A DNA stretch of 64,000 bases from Phragmites australis (lineage: Eukaryota; Streptophyta; Magnoliopsida; Poales; Poaceae): positions 18,883,819-18,947,818 of the forward strand of contig NC_084924.1 in the NCBI RefSeq assembly GCF_958298935.1. Direction: 5' to 3'. A model generated the notes under the pieces. It did no database searches, was not told the DNA's origin, and saw only the letters and a list, made by a program, of their open reading frames with translations. The stretch's first letter is position 1. The number at the start of each line of letters is the position of its first letter. Shown in pieces: positions 1 through 11,130 of this stretch. The position numbers and the translations under genes were made by a program.

Positions 1-838
1 TTGGCGTATCGTACATCCATGCTCTGTCCATCCTTAACTTCAACCACAAATTTGATCAATTAATTAATTAATTAGAAAATCAGAATAAAAAGATTTTTTA
101 AAAAAGAGGAAAAATAGGCTTGTTATGTTTATAATATAACTACACAATTGACTCTACATTTGCGCAAATTTATGGCTCAAAATAATAGGGATTCATTACT
201 CTCTCCCCCCCATTCATGATAAAACCTCCTAGAGACTAGAAAATATCAAATTCTAGCTACATTTTTTAAATATAATGCTAGAATCATGTGAATCTACACA
301 ATTGAATCAATATTTGCCACAAATTTTAGCTAATTCGATGTTCTAAATGGCTAGAACTATGAGCATATCTAGATCACATCTAACCCTAATTAAGCCTTAA
401 ATCTAAATTTAAACTTTAAAAAGATGCTAGATAAGGATGAGATATCCTTACTTTACATGGCTCTCCAAGGAAGTCAAAGATAAAACCTTCCCCTTTGTTT
501 TCAAAATTTACGGCCACCTTTGAGCTATGTTCTGACAGTGAGCTCTCTGTCAATGGAGCTCCTCACTGCGAGGTACTATTTATGGAGAGATTATGATATG
601 CGGTTCACATAACGAATCGCCTGTAAAACCTAATTTCTACATACGGTTCCTTGTATGAACCGTCTATTATATTAGACTTTATTTTCACAGGCGGATCATA
701 TAAAAAACCGTCTGTGAAAATTTTCATTTCCATAGGCGGTCTATAACTGCACAGGACCTCAACCTTTTATTCATACAGATTGTCATATGAACCGTCTTTA
801 GAAATAAAATTTAGGTGTCTCGAAAAATAGCTTTTGTA
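1..838 (-). mobile_element. Right end of a truncated CACTA element, same family as the one at 5635-13040
   Basis: This stretch matches 12340-13040 almost throughout, in the same order and orientation. Both copies contain the same first codons of a minus-strand TNP2-type transposase (start codon at 29-31 here, 12372-12374 there). Both then carry an AT-rich leader and subterminal inverted repeats built on a CACAGGCGGTTC-like unit. The copy ends with AATAGCTTTTGTA near 838, where the final GTAGTG of the intact copy has decayed to GTATAAT. The rest of the element lies outside the window. The terminus is partly inferred because no target duplication can be checked. Confidence 0.8.
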
Positions 839-1024
839 TAATTTCTAACAACTCGTCACTTATAAAGTATCTCTTTTATCTGTTTTTTTTTTTTGAAAAA
901 AGAAAGGGCAAGTCAATACGTGCTACGGTTGGGTGTTTCTAATATAAAATATTGATTCTCGGTCCATACCGGCAAGTTTACACTCCGATGGCTCTTGATT
1001 CCAACATTTTCGATTTCTTATCGT

Positions 1025-1130
1025 TAGCAACATTATCATTTTTTATTCCAACAATTCTATTTGGCTCCATTGATATGATCTAGCAACATTATCATTTTTT
1101 ATTCCAACAATTCTATTTGGCTCCATTGAT
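1025..1130. repeat. Two-copy tandem duplication (50-bp units, 6-bp spacer)
   Basis: A 50-bp unit at 1025-1074 is repeated almost exactly at 1081-1130, separated by atgatc. Near identity suggests a recent duplication. It lies in AT-rich DNA about 340 bp beyond the 3' end of the universal stress protein gene. Confidence 0.9.
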
Positions 1131-1465
1131 GAATGAAACATATATGGAACAATCATGTCCTCGTCTCCTTACGAGCACATGGAGCACATGACTAGTGTGT
1201 AATATGAGAAATATTCTCATCCAATCAAAACTTACGTGATAATCCAAGAGAAATGGGATGTGGGATGGATCCTCCCTCGAACGAGAGACCCTTAGGTCGT
1301 CAAACATGCTTACAAGGGGTCAACTGTGATCCAACGACAGCTGTTCTGCTCATCACGTTGAAGTTAATTTGATTGCTAGCCGGTGGATACCTTTACTCAG
1401 CATCACCAGCCAGAACAGAGCCGAGCTCATGATTAAGCTACCAGAGGTAACTATAATTAGTTTAA

Positions 1466-2660
1466 CTAGGCGAGGAGCCAGAAGTCCCTGTGGCGCTTAC
1501 TGGAGACGAGGTACCCCGCGGAGCTCCTCCGCCGCACGCCCAGCGCCACGCACGGTGCGTGCTCGATGCAGTACTCAACCATCGTTGCTCCACCTCCCCG
1601 CCCACGACGCCGCCGCCACAGCGCCTGCAGCCACCGCGTCACCCCGCGCCTCCTGCGCTGACCAAGCACGAGCAGCGACGCGCCGTGCCATCTCGCGGCC
1701 TCCACCACCGCCGGCGCGCGCTCCTCCGCCTCCACCGCGCACGTTTCCACCTTCACCTGCATTACGAATCCAATGTATGGAAGCTGTCGACGGTAAGTTT
1801 GGAAGAAAACTGCGATTGATGATTAGAACGCCCCTTATTATACTCCTCCTATGTCCATGCGGTGCAAGATTCCAATTCTAATTGCACTCTTTTCCTTGGA
1901 TAACTCCACGAAATCCGCTAAGTGGCTAATTGCTTTCCATCGTGCTGGACAGCAGCTAATCATTGTGCTTCGTAGCTATTTTTTGACCTTCGCTTGTTTG
2001 TAACACACAAATTTCATCACGTAAAACGATTGCTCAAACTAATTTCGCAAGCTTGGTATGGAAATTATATTGTTTGTTCGCAAGAAACATTGTTTTCTTT
2101 GAAATTATATTGTTCAGTCGTGTGTACCTCTGGCCGTGTTGATTCACAAATGCTCCTCGTCGCCTCGAGCTGTTCAGAGCACCTCGTTCCCAGTATCTTC
2201 ACACAAGAATCAGTAATTGCTGCAAAAACATTAGAAAATCAGAGACATTTCGTAATGCAACTGGCAGTACCAACAATTTATCACTGAAGAAATCAAGAGT
2301 AGCATAGGACCGACCGTCTTGGGCGACCGGCTTGACGACGGCGAGGAGCACGACGGTGTCATTGCTCCGGACGGCCTGCGACAGCGCCCACTGGAGCGCG
2401 CCCGCCGCCTCCGGACGCCCGTCGGCCACTACCATCACCCGCCTCCCGCCGCCATCTTTCTTGGCGCCGCCTTCGCCCACTTTGACCATCAGCGCACCGT
2501 TGGCATTGACGTAGCATGCTCCTGCTCCTCCTCCTGGACTCTTGGCCAATGCCGCAGGAAGCTTGGACGAGGAGGAGTAGCTCGCCCGTTGCACCCGCTT
2601 CGTCCTCGCCCACGTCACCGCCCGGCCGCCGCCGCACAACGCCGGCAGCCTCCGACCCAT
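1466..2660 (-). CDS. Universal stress protein A-like protein, 3 exons, 242 aa
   Basis: Exons are 2660-2315, 2219-2128 and 1756-1466, with GT donors and AG acceptors and phases that fit (346, 92 and 291 nt; stop included). The product has a basic N-terminal extension of about 70 residues, then a first beta strand RVMVVAD (residues 74-80), the helix region PEAAGALQWALSQAV, and a strand TVVLLAVVKP. Exon 2 supplies the middle helix (GTRCSEQLEATRSICES). Exon 3 supplies GASLLVLGQ and a closing strand ending HAPCVALGVRRRS. This order is the alpha/beta fold of plant universal stress proteins, which are soluble nucleotide-binding-like proteins of stress responses. The canonical G-2x-G-9x-G(S/T) ATP motif is not seen: an arginine-rich stretch (GQRRRRGVTRWLQALWRRRR) replaces it, so ATP binding is doubtful. 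The start codon is the first ATG after a TATA box. The family assignment is secure; the exact role is unknown. Confidence 0.88.
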
Positions 2661-2725
2661 TGCCCAAGGGATGTATGTTGCTGCAAACTAATTGGAAGTT
2701 GAGGCCCCTACCCTACATAGTGCGG

Positions 2726-2735
2726 TGGTATATAG
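2726..2735 (-). promoter_or_regulatory. Candidate TATA box for the universal stress protein gene
   Basis: On the minus strand this reads CTATATACC, about 70 bp upstream of the ATG at 2660. Transcription would then start near 2700 and leave a 5' untranslated region of roughly 40 nt. The spacing is typical of plant core promoters. Confidence 0.55.
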
Positions 2736-3394
2736 AAAGCTAAGGGACGTGCAGATACTAAGCCTAGTTGGCTAGCGCCCAACCAGTAGTTGACGCAGCC
2801 AGTAGATGTGCAGGTCATGAAGGACAGAGGGAATGGTGGTTAGGCAAGTCCTAGCACTAATTCGCCGCACAAGCATGCACGTAGCCCTATCAAATCCGCG
2901 AGGGATTATCCCATGCATGCTTGACGCGTTGATCGAGATGATTTGCGATTTCGCGTGTGAAAATCTGAGGTCCTCGGGATGTATGGATGGGATCTCATGA
3001 GTTAGTTACCTAAGTAATGGAGGATGCATATAGTTGTTGCAGTTGCTGGCAGCAAATCGTCGTATTCATAATTCGCAGCAGCCGCCACCTACTGCTATAT
3101 ACTACGTACTCCAGTCCAATTAATCTACTCCATCCAACCAGCTGTAAGAGCGTACGTATACGATCTACTTACCGTCTACATACTCGTGCACATATTTGCA
3201 CGATTCTTGGAAGTGATTGGCTCGTTCTTAAATCCTACGATAGTATATTATGAATTTGACTTTATGAACAGTCTAATTGGACAAGCATGTCAACACCGAC
3301 TCCTAGCTAGTACTGTCTTGCACGGACACACGGGATGAGTTTTGTATCGCACGATCGAATGATCCATGCCCACATTACTTAAAAAATAATTTAG
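2736..3394. other. Upstream region of the stress-protein gene, no gene seen
   Basis: No reading frame with recognisable similarity was found on either strand. The stretch presumably contains the upstream promoter of the minus-strand gene at 1466-2660. No clear transposon ends were seen. Confidence 0.5.
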
Positions 3395-5129
3395 CACTAT
3401 GCCTCGTGTACAGACACTTATTCGAAGCTATCTATGTAAAGTGTATCACATACAGTTCTAAACTAAAACTGTCTGAAAAAATATAAAAGTACGGTACGAA
3501 CTTTTATGTAACGATTGGGTTCGGTATTTTTAGAAGAATTTTTTAAAATGAGAAATAGCTTTTATGAAGTGGAACGTTTTAGTACAGACGGTTCTCATTT
3601 GAAAAACCATCTATACTAATAATACATACGGTTTCCAAATGTGACTGTATGTACTAAAATGTACAGTACAGACAGTTCCAATTAACTGAAGCGTCCTGCG
3701 TGACCATTGAAATGGACCCGAAACTATGTTTCAATTAACTTTTTGGCTCGCGTACACATCCGCTCGCCTGATATTTTGGAGCTGATCTGCTCCACCTCTC
3801 TCATCCACTCATCCTTATCCGCTTCACCTCCTCTCTTGATATGCTCTCAAGCCTCTCTCGATCTGCTTAGATCCATCGCCCATCAGCACGAGCTTAAGCG
3901 GCGACCATTTTTGTAGCAGAGGCGAGCTCGTCGTCACGTGTGGCTACAACCATGACCCAGCTCAGATCCAGATCTACACCTTGCACTCCCACTAATGTAG
4001 GCGCCAGTGGTACTCCACTTTGCCACAACGACGCTCGCGATTACGGTGGTCCTCGTAGCCACCTTGTACCTTTTGTTCTCGTGTCTAATCAATTCCACAA
4101 GGTATTGTTCTCTTTCTCACTAATAGCTCCTTCCTTCCATGCTGGATTTTGATGGCATGTACCCTCCATATTTTGCCATAGCTGTTTGGACTATTTGTAG
4201 GCGTTTTTTTTTTTTTTTTTTTGTTTAGTGAGTTAGAGCTGTGGTGTTGGAGATCTCAACATCCTTGTTGCACTTCTCATTGTTTTGTGCTGGATGTTGT
4301 TCAGTCACCTAATGAGTTGAATAGTTATGGTTTCTATGCGTGTTGGCTCGATTTGACAAATTATCATATTAAGTGCTAATGACACCACCATTTGTTCCTT
4401 GTTCAAACATTTGATCCGGGAAGGCCTCCACGACTCTAGCATCATTTTATTTGGAGTTCTGGACTAGCGAAGCAAAGCAGTTTGTGACAAATCTACAGCA
4501 AGACTAACGTTTGGTAAATTTTATGATTTTATCTAGTCACGTATTTGAAGAAGAAAATTACATTGTATGCACCGTATAGAATTAAGAAATTTGCTTCTCA
4601 AGAATGCCCGGAGTCGACTGAGTTTTGTAATGGCTGCTTGTAATATTATATACAGAGGTGTCAATGCAAGAAACGTATAATACTCTTTTAGACCTGTGAA
4701 TTTTGCCAAGAATTATGTGCTCTGTGATGGTTGCTTGTAATACTATAGTGGTTCTACTGGTAATATGGCAGCTGATTAGCGACCTAAGAAGAGTCGAGAT
4801 GATGAGCACCTGCCGACGCAACAAGCAGCTGCAGCAGGTGCTGATTTTATTTTTTGGATATTTTTTAAGTTAGTATATACGGTTGTAAACTAAGAGTCGT
4901 GTGTACTCTTCATGGTTCATAGATGGTTCTAAGTTACGAGCCATCTATGATATTTCTTAGTACAGATAGCTCTAGTTACGAGTCGCCTGTACAAATATTT
5001 TGTATAGATGGTTTAAAACATGTCTATACAAATCTAATTTGTACAGACTCTTTTACATAGATATTTCGAAAAAGCGTCCCGCGCAGGGTTTTCGAACCAT
5101 CGGTATAAATGTTTTCTCTAGTAGTAGCA
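3395..5129. mobile_element. Degenerate CACTA-like element with subterminal repeats
   Basis: Both flanks carry inverted copies of a unit like GTACAGACGGTTC / GAACCATCTATAC (3420-3690 on the left, 4870-5110 on the right), as in CACTA subterminal arrays. The right edge reads TTTTCTCTAGTAGTAG near 5114-5129, which resembles a decayed CACTA end. A matching left terminus and a target duplication were not found. The interior (3700-4860) has a poly-T tract near 4205 and no recognisable protein. The element class is an inference from repeat style. Confidence 0.4.
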
Positions 5130-5139
5130 TGTGATCAGC

Positions 5140-5430
5140 ACTACAACAAAATAGGTCATTCGTGCTGCCCTATTAGTACCGGTTCAGCATAAATTGGTAC
5201 TGATGAAGTATTAGTACCGGTTCCTAATATTCTACACTCAATCAATGATTGAGTCAAGTTGAACCGGTACTGATAAAAGTTATCAGTGCTAGTGCATATT
5301 TACAAACTGGCACTGAAATATCAGTGATGGTTTGTAAACAATGACCAACATTGATAACTTTTATCGACGTTGGTTCGTTAATAGAACCGGCAGTGAACAG
5401 TAGGAGCTGAACCTGAAATTTTATGGAGGT
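5140..5430. mobile_element. CACTA-type end with ACCGGT-bearing subterminal repeats
   Basis: The stretch begins CACTACAACAAAATAGG and then repeats units of the form AGTACCGGTTC and its reverse (ATTAGTACCGGTTC, GAACCGGTACTGAT, AGAACCGGCAGTGAA). This is the texture of CACTA subterminal regions in grasses. No opposite terminus was found before the GDSL-like coding sequence begins at 5486, so this is probably a fragment or a small non-autonomous copy. Confidence 0.4.
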
Positions 5431-5634
5431 AAAATGCATTCGTGAACATGTCCGCATACAACAGCTCAGCCTTATCTCCTCACCGATGGAGCTCGCCCCA
5501 CCTCGCCTCCGCCTCACACTCATCCTCTCTGGTTCCCGCCTCTATTGCTCTGCCACTCTGGGCGCCACTCGCCATTCGTCCTGGGTCATCGGTGACTCCA
5601 CGGCCGACGTCGGCACCAACAACTACCTTATCAC

Positions 5635-5654
5635 CACTACTACAAAAACTATTT
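5635..5654 (+). repeat. Left terminal inverted repeat of the CACTA element
   Basis: Reads CACTACTACAAAAACTATTT. It is preceded by the target duplication CAC (5632-5634). Confidence 0.95.
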
Positions 5655-6154
5655 CTGAAGGCGGGTCATAACCCATTTTCACAGGCGTTTAGCATATCAT
5701 CTTGTGATCGAAGGCCTGTGAAAATAGACAATTTCCATAGGCACAAAAGAAATCTCTTGTAAAAACCTATTTCCATTGGTGGGTCACTTAAGGAACCGTC
5801 TGTGGAATCACAGACGGGTCCTTAAGTGACCCACCTATGAAAATAGGTTTTCACAGGCGATTTCTTAAGTCAATCATCTGTGGTTCCACAGACAGCGCAC
5901 TTTAGCATCCGCTTGTAGATAGATGGAATACCACAACCGGGTGACATAAGGACCCACTTGTGGTATGTATTTCTTTTAAAATTTATTATATGGATATATT
6001 TTATTCCCTCCAGATTTCAGCACAAATTTTCAACATTATTAACATCACATATTTTAACATTTTTGAACACATATTTTCAACACAGCAGATTTCAACACAA
6101 TATTTATATCAAAGAAAATATTCATCACAATCTAATATTGAACGCAAATACAAC

Positions 6155-6900
6155 TCAACTACCATTACTAAAAGTCCTTCCCCTCCCACTCACAAAGCCT
6201 CGGATGTCTAGCCAATTCACCTCCGAGGTCAAAGAACCTGCTACCCTTGTGAATGACTTTGTGCATGATGAACCGGCACTTGTCATGTTGGACGTTTTGA
6301 ATATGCTCGTCTTTGAGCAAGGTGTGGGTACATTTGATCCTCCGTGCCTGAAATGAAAACACAACTAAAAGCGTTAAAACACTACTGACAACAAAAAACA
6401 TAACCAAAATAAAAATGTACAAGCGCAATGATGACTTATGTCCTCATGTACCATTCTTCCCCTTAATCTTGGGGCCATCAGCCCTCAACATCACGACCAT
6501 ATTGGGTTGGAAAATTCATTGCGGATCAATAAATTTGATCAGTAACTTTAACTTTTCCACATCATTAAATTTTATTTTACGAAACAAGTCACTAGCCATT
6601 AGCTTCGATAGCATACATTGGTAGATATATGAACATAGGGTAGATTGTAGGCACATACAGGCACCACTCGCTTATGGGATTGATGTTGAGTTTATCGCGG
6701 TGAAACAAAGCATGCATATCCTTAAAATCACCATGAGATAGGTGTCTCCACTTAGAAAAACATTAGTGGGGACAGTAGCCGTGATTATCGAGAACCCCAC
6801 TCAACATGCCCTCATGTACCATTCATGGAATCTCCTCATCTCCCATGGACGATCTTGGAGTTGAAACAATGATAGAAATGGCTTGCCATTCTTATATTTC
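6155..6900 (-). pseudogene. Ulp1-like (C48 peptidase) C-terminal part of the CACTA accessory gene
   Basis: Minus-strand segments resemble the Ulp1-type protease region carried by many plant CACTA and MULE elements. Around 6650-6900 the pieces DFKDMHALFHRDKLN and ISEWCL can be read. Near 6470-6540 FIDPQ and an Asn-rich strand follow. After a plausible AG acceptor near 6352 comes KDEHIQNVQHDKCRFIMHKVI, similar to the closing helices of such proteases. The His-Asp-Cys catalytic set is not intact and stops interrupt the frame. Ulp1-type enzymes cleave SUMO from proteins; in transposons the role is unsettled. The identification rests on remembered family motifs. Confidence 0.5.
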
Positions 6901-7330
6901 TTAGGAACATTCGGTGTAAGAAAGAAATCTAACTGAGAGGTACTTAATGTTTTGCAGGTCTCTTTCGCGAGATCGCCCTTCGTTGGAGATTCCTGAGTAG
7001 ATGATGCCTTTGCTTTGGAGGAAAAAAGTCACCTCTTCACCGGAGATGTTAGAGTCTTTTCGTATGGAGTAACCATGATAGGTACTCTTGGATGCTCAGG
7101 TGAAGGTGCTGGAGATGCAGACATGGGAGGCGGAGATGCCAGAGTCACATACACTGGAGGTGGAGGTGTCAGAGTCACAGATGGTGAAGCACGATGTGAA
7201 GATGCCTAAGGCGGAGAGACTGGGTGCAGGGTGAAAGTGCATGTGGTGGAGAGGCATGGCATGGGGGTGAAGGTGCCTTAGGCAGAGATGCTGGGAGCGA
7301 GGGAGATCGTGACACTAACGATTGTGACTA

Positions 7331-8960
7331 CTAACAACTGAAGATGATATCTTGTCTAGACCACAGAATGAAATTGCCAACAACCTTATCAAGAATCTCA
7401 ATACCCTCAGGTGTACTGATGTCTAGCTTGTACTTCATGAAAAGTGGTTGTACTGAGTCCACTTGTACCTTGGCATAACTGACCAGAATGTTTTGATTGT
7501 GAAACACACAGCTTGGAATGGTCTGGCTGGTGGTAGCCTCGATAATGAAGTCTCCCTTGCTAACCAGAACATGTAAAATGCAAGGGGTAGGCTCTGTGAT
7601 ATCATCCATTGGATATCTCTGGTTATCGACTTGCATGGACCCAACGCTGCTACGAAAGTCTGGGCTGGTTGGTTGCTCTATCATTATTAATGTTGCCCTT
7701 TCTTTCTCCTTTTCATTCCACATTTTTATGAACTGGATCTTAACTTGTTCTTGTATCTCTTTTGCTAGGGTCTTCTTATATCTATTACGGGTCTTGTACT
7801 GGCCCATGCTTCTAGCCCATTTTTTATCTAATGCCTCGAGTGTTACCCAGGTGTTCCTTATTCCCACATCCTTGGTAAGCAGGTCATTCTCCCTGTTTGG
7901 CTCTAAAGACCCTTCTTTAGTGATCTCTTAAATGGTCTGGGTCACTTTCATTGTGTCGGGGCTTTTGAAGGCTAAGTTTCTAGACTCGGTTTGTTCTGGT
8001 CGAGCGTAGACCTAGTTCCTGCTTTGCTCATCACAATTTTACAAAGTGTTGGGTTTTCCAGCCTTAGCATCCTCTTCTTCTTGCCTCCTCCATTCAAAAA
8101 CTTTGGGGGTGTACCTAGATAAGCTCAGGTGATGGTGGTACTTGTTCTTCTTCATAAGGTGCTTGATGGCCCCAGGAGTGATCTTCTACCCAACAAACTT
8201 CACCCATTGGTCTGACGTAATCTTTCCGTATTTATTAAAAATGGTACCAAGTTCTTCTTCATGAAGGCCTTATTCAGCTCACTCTTCAAGCCTCAGAAGT
8301 TCTTACCCATAGTTTTCAATGCATTCTGTTTGGTGGCTCCCTCTGTTCTCGAGGGGAATCAGATGGTTCTCTGCAATGTTGCCCATAGGAACTCTTTCAT
8401 CTCATCTGGAAGCAACCGCCAATCGGTTATTGTGATTGGGACGTCCTCCTTGAGAAGAACTCCACAACTATTGCGGAATTTAGCACAGGCCTCATGAGAT
8501 GCAACATGCTTCCCTTCAACACCGACTTCCGTTATTGTGTAAGTGCCAGATGGCAACTTTTTTCTTCTTCACTCACCCTATCTTCGTTTCAACATACCCC
8601 AGAGGGGCCCAAAGTTTTGGGCACAGAGGGAGCGGAAGGTTGTGGCACAGATGATCGACACGAAGATCTATGCATCCTCACCCTCTAGAGATAAAACAAG
8701 GAGAGTTGACATAAATAAAAAATATTCCTCCATTTAAAAAATGTAAAAAGCATGGACTCATCTCAATACCTCTTCGGCAGGATCATAGTTGGAGCTACTT
8801 TCTCGACGTCGACTCTCCCGCTCACACGAAATAGGGCTCGCGCTGTGATACATGCCCAAGCTTTCGCTGCAATCAGAGGAGGACGACTAGTGCAGGCTTG
8901 GGTTCCTATCCGACCTCCTGCTTGCTTCCGCCCCATCTTGTGCTGGGGCCTCTCTCTAGT
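7331..8960 (-). pseudogene. Ptta/En-Spm plant transposase (PF03004-like) and DUF8039-like protein relic
   Basis: Reading right to left, an N-terminal exon ends RRRESSSNYDPAEEV with a GT donor near 8768. A conserved block follows, TITEVGVEGKHVASHEACAK (8480-8556 region), continuing DEMKEFLWATLQ. Then come a lysine-rich middle (KKTLAKEIQEQVKIQF, about 7730) and a C-terminal domain with PTPCILHVLV, YAKVQVDSVQPLF and TPEGIEILDKVVGNFILWSR (7340-7570). The same domain order, with different sequence, is seen at 50355-52370. These proteins accompany CACTA elements and are often fused to an Ulp1-like protease, which fits the relic just downstream at 6155-6900. The frame is interrupted several times, so no full protein is expected. 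Confidence 0.7.
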
Positions 8961-9071
8961 GTGAGCATCCTCTATTCTGGGGTGCTCTCTAGTGTGAGCA
9001 TACTTTGTGCCGGGGTGCCCTCTATTGCGAGCATCCTATGTGCCGGGGCGCCCTCTATTGCAAGCATCCTC
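8940..9071. repeat. 33-bp minisatellite, four units
   Basis: Units begin at 8940, 8973, 9006 and 9039, each 33 bp and built around GGGGYGCYCTCTAKTGYGAGCATCCT. A period divisible by three keeps any frame open, and it sits at the 5' edge of the accessory gene relic, so it may once have encoded an 11-residue repeat. Confidence 0.9.
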
Positions 9072-10930
9072 TGTGCTTCTGGTTTCTTAGGGGGGCTTGG
9101 GCTCCTATGCGACCTCCTGCTTGCATCTGCCCCATCTGGTTTCTTAGATGCTATTGTCCTCCTCTGCCCTATGGTACTTAATCGACCACTAGATTATTGT
9201 TGCCTAGAAAAAATTGACAAGTATGCCATTGTCAAGGAAGATGCAATAAAGATTAAATTGCAATGGGTAATATTATTTTAGAGGAAAGAAAAGGAATCAA
9301 AGTATATGTTTTAAACTACAGTGGTACACATATATATTTTTACAGCATGCAATGGGTAATATTATTTTGGAGATTTGAAATAGCAACCAGTCATAATGAA
9401 TCATAGTTATTGAAGTAAATAAATATAGTGAGAGTAAAGTGAAAATCCGTACACATCAACCACAATGGCCAGGTTTTGTATATAGTTATCAAGTGAGCTC
9501 GATTATCAGCTTATAACAACCATTTCCTGCATTCTAATAGTAATGGCCAGCTCATAATAACCACTTAAAAAGAGATGTTTCTGTCTCTTTGCCACTGTTT
9601 TATGTGATCCTTTTTATATATGACTCTCTAGGGACACACAGGAGATAAATAACTATCAGTACTTGATGGAAGACATGAGAATCCTTCATGGCATCACGTT
9701 TTTGCACCTACAAAATGGACATGCCTTTGGGCCTTGCTCATTCCATGTTCCCAGGATGTTTTCTAGTGGTTCTTTTTGTTGTTGCCATTTTGACTTGAAC
9801 ATATGTATAAACTGGCTAAAAACATTTCAATGAAAGGTAAATAGGTAAATCAAATCTGTTCTATTATCACCAGTGAAACACTATTATTTTGCCCAAAAAT
9901 GAATAACCAATGATAGAGCAGAAAAAAGAGATTATTATATGGGAGTAACAACAGCAACATAGAGCTATGCCGAATTCTTATTGGCTGAAAATTCAGAAAA
10001 TTTCAGTATTTTCAAGAGCTATTCATAACTCTATGTTAGAAAATAAAATGCCATCAACATTTCCAAATCAAGTTTCAGTGTATTGTATTCATCTCAACTG
10101 AAGTCTATTAGCAGCACGATGGCCAGGCAAGGATTGAAAGAAACTAAATGGCATATTCAGTTGGGTGGGCAGTTAAAAGGCAAAATTGGCCATGAAGTGA
10201 GAAGTGTACTTTATGTGATGAGATTGAAACTATAGAAGACATTGGTCTTTATATGTCATTTGGCAATTTTCTTGTGTAGTGATTAATTAGGAGATCTATA
10301 GTTGTAGTTTTGTGGGTAAACGAATGCCGACATATGGTAATACGGGTAATTATGGCAAATTACAACAAAAGGGGATGGCTACTCACCACTCCGGGAAGGC
10401 GTCGTCATTGGCATTGGTGGTGGCGAACGAGGTCAGAGGGAGAGGTCATCAGTGTGGGCAACGACGATGACTGGGCTCATCAGTGCAGGCTCCTGCTCCT
10501 CCAAGGCGGCATCAGTGATGGGATGAAGAAGGTTAGCAAGCGACCGGGTGGTGGTCCTCGATGTCAGCATCAGAGGTATTGGTGGCTCGCGGTGGCTCCT
10601 CCATGGGGGTGACGTCGGTTCAGGTAGCTCCTACTCAGCGGGGGGGGGGGGGTGGTGTGGCTACTCCTCCGTGGGGGTGAGATGATGGTGCGGGGAGGGA
10701 GAGCGTGTGGCGGAATGGATGCCAGAAGGAGAGGGTGCGACGGCTTAACTTGGGCAGCTTGATGGTGCGGCGCTGGCTAATTTTGTTATGGGACTAGGGT
10801 TCTGCAACCTCGCGGGGGATATATATAGAATGCATTTCCACAGGCGGTTCACTAAAGAACTGCATGTGGAAACCGCCTATATTAGTGCCCTAAGTATAAA
10901 TTAAGCTTCTTAGTTAATACATGCACTAAA
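9072..10930. other. CACTA interior between the two gene relics
   Basis: AT-rich to 10300, then a GC-rich stretch with a run of 13 G at 10640-10652. A copy of the family's subterminal unit (CACAGGCGGTTC) lies near 10842-10885, far from either end, hinting at an older nested insertion. I recognise no protein here. Confidence 0.5.
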
Positions 10931-11020
10931 TATAAATTAAAGCATATTATTACTACATACATGGCATCCTCTATATAAATTAAAGCATATTATTACTACA
11001 TACATGGCGCCCTCTATATA
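10931..11020. repeat. 43-bp tandem repeat in the 3' region of the TNP2 relic
   Basis: Two units of 43 bp start at 10931 and 10974 (TATAAATTAAAGCATATTAT then ACTACATACATGG), and a third is partial from 11017. Confidence 0.85.
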
Positions 11021-11130
11021 AATTAAAGCATATTCTTACATCATGCATCTCAATACAAATTAAAACTTATCCTAAATTTATACAAATTTCAGGTTCTGTC
11101 ACATTGAAAAATAATTTGCATAACATGCCA

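Noticed and set aside
4582..4824. Cys-rich reading resembling a CXC domain
   Set aside because: The cysteines occur in different frames with stops between them, so no coherent domain can be assembled.
10310..10612. 100-residue Trp- and Arg-rich frame in the CACTA interior
   Set aside because: It is a GC-rich composition artefact next to a poly-G tract, with no similarity to known transposon proteins.
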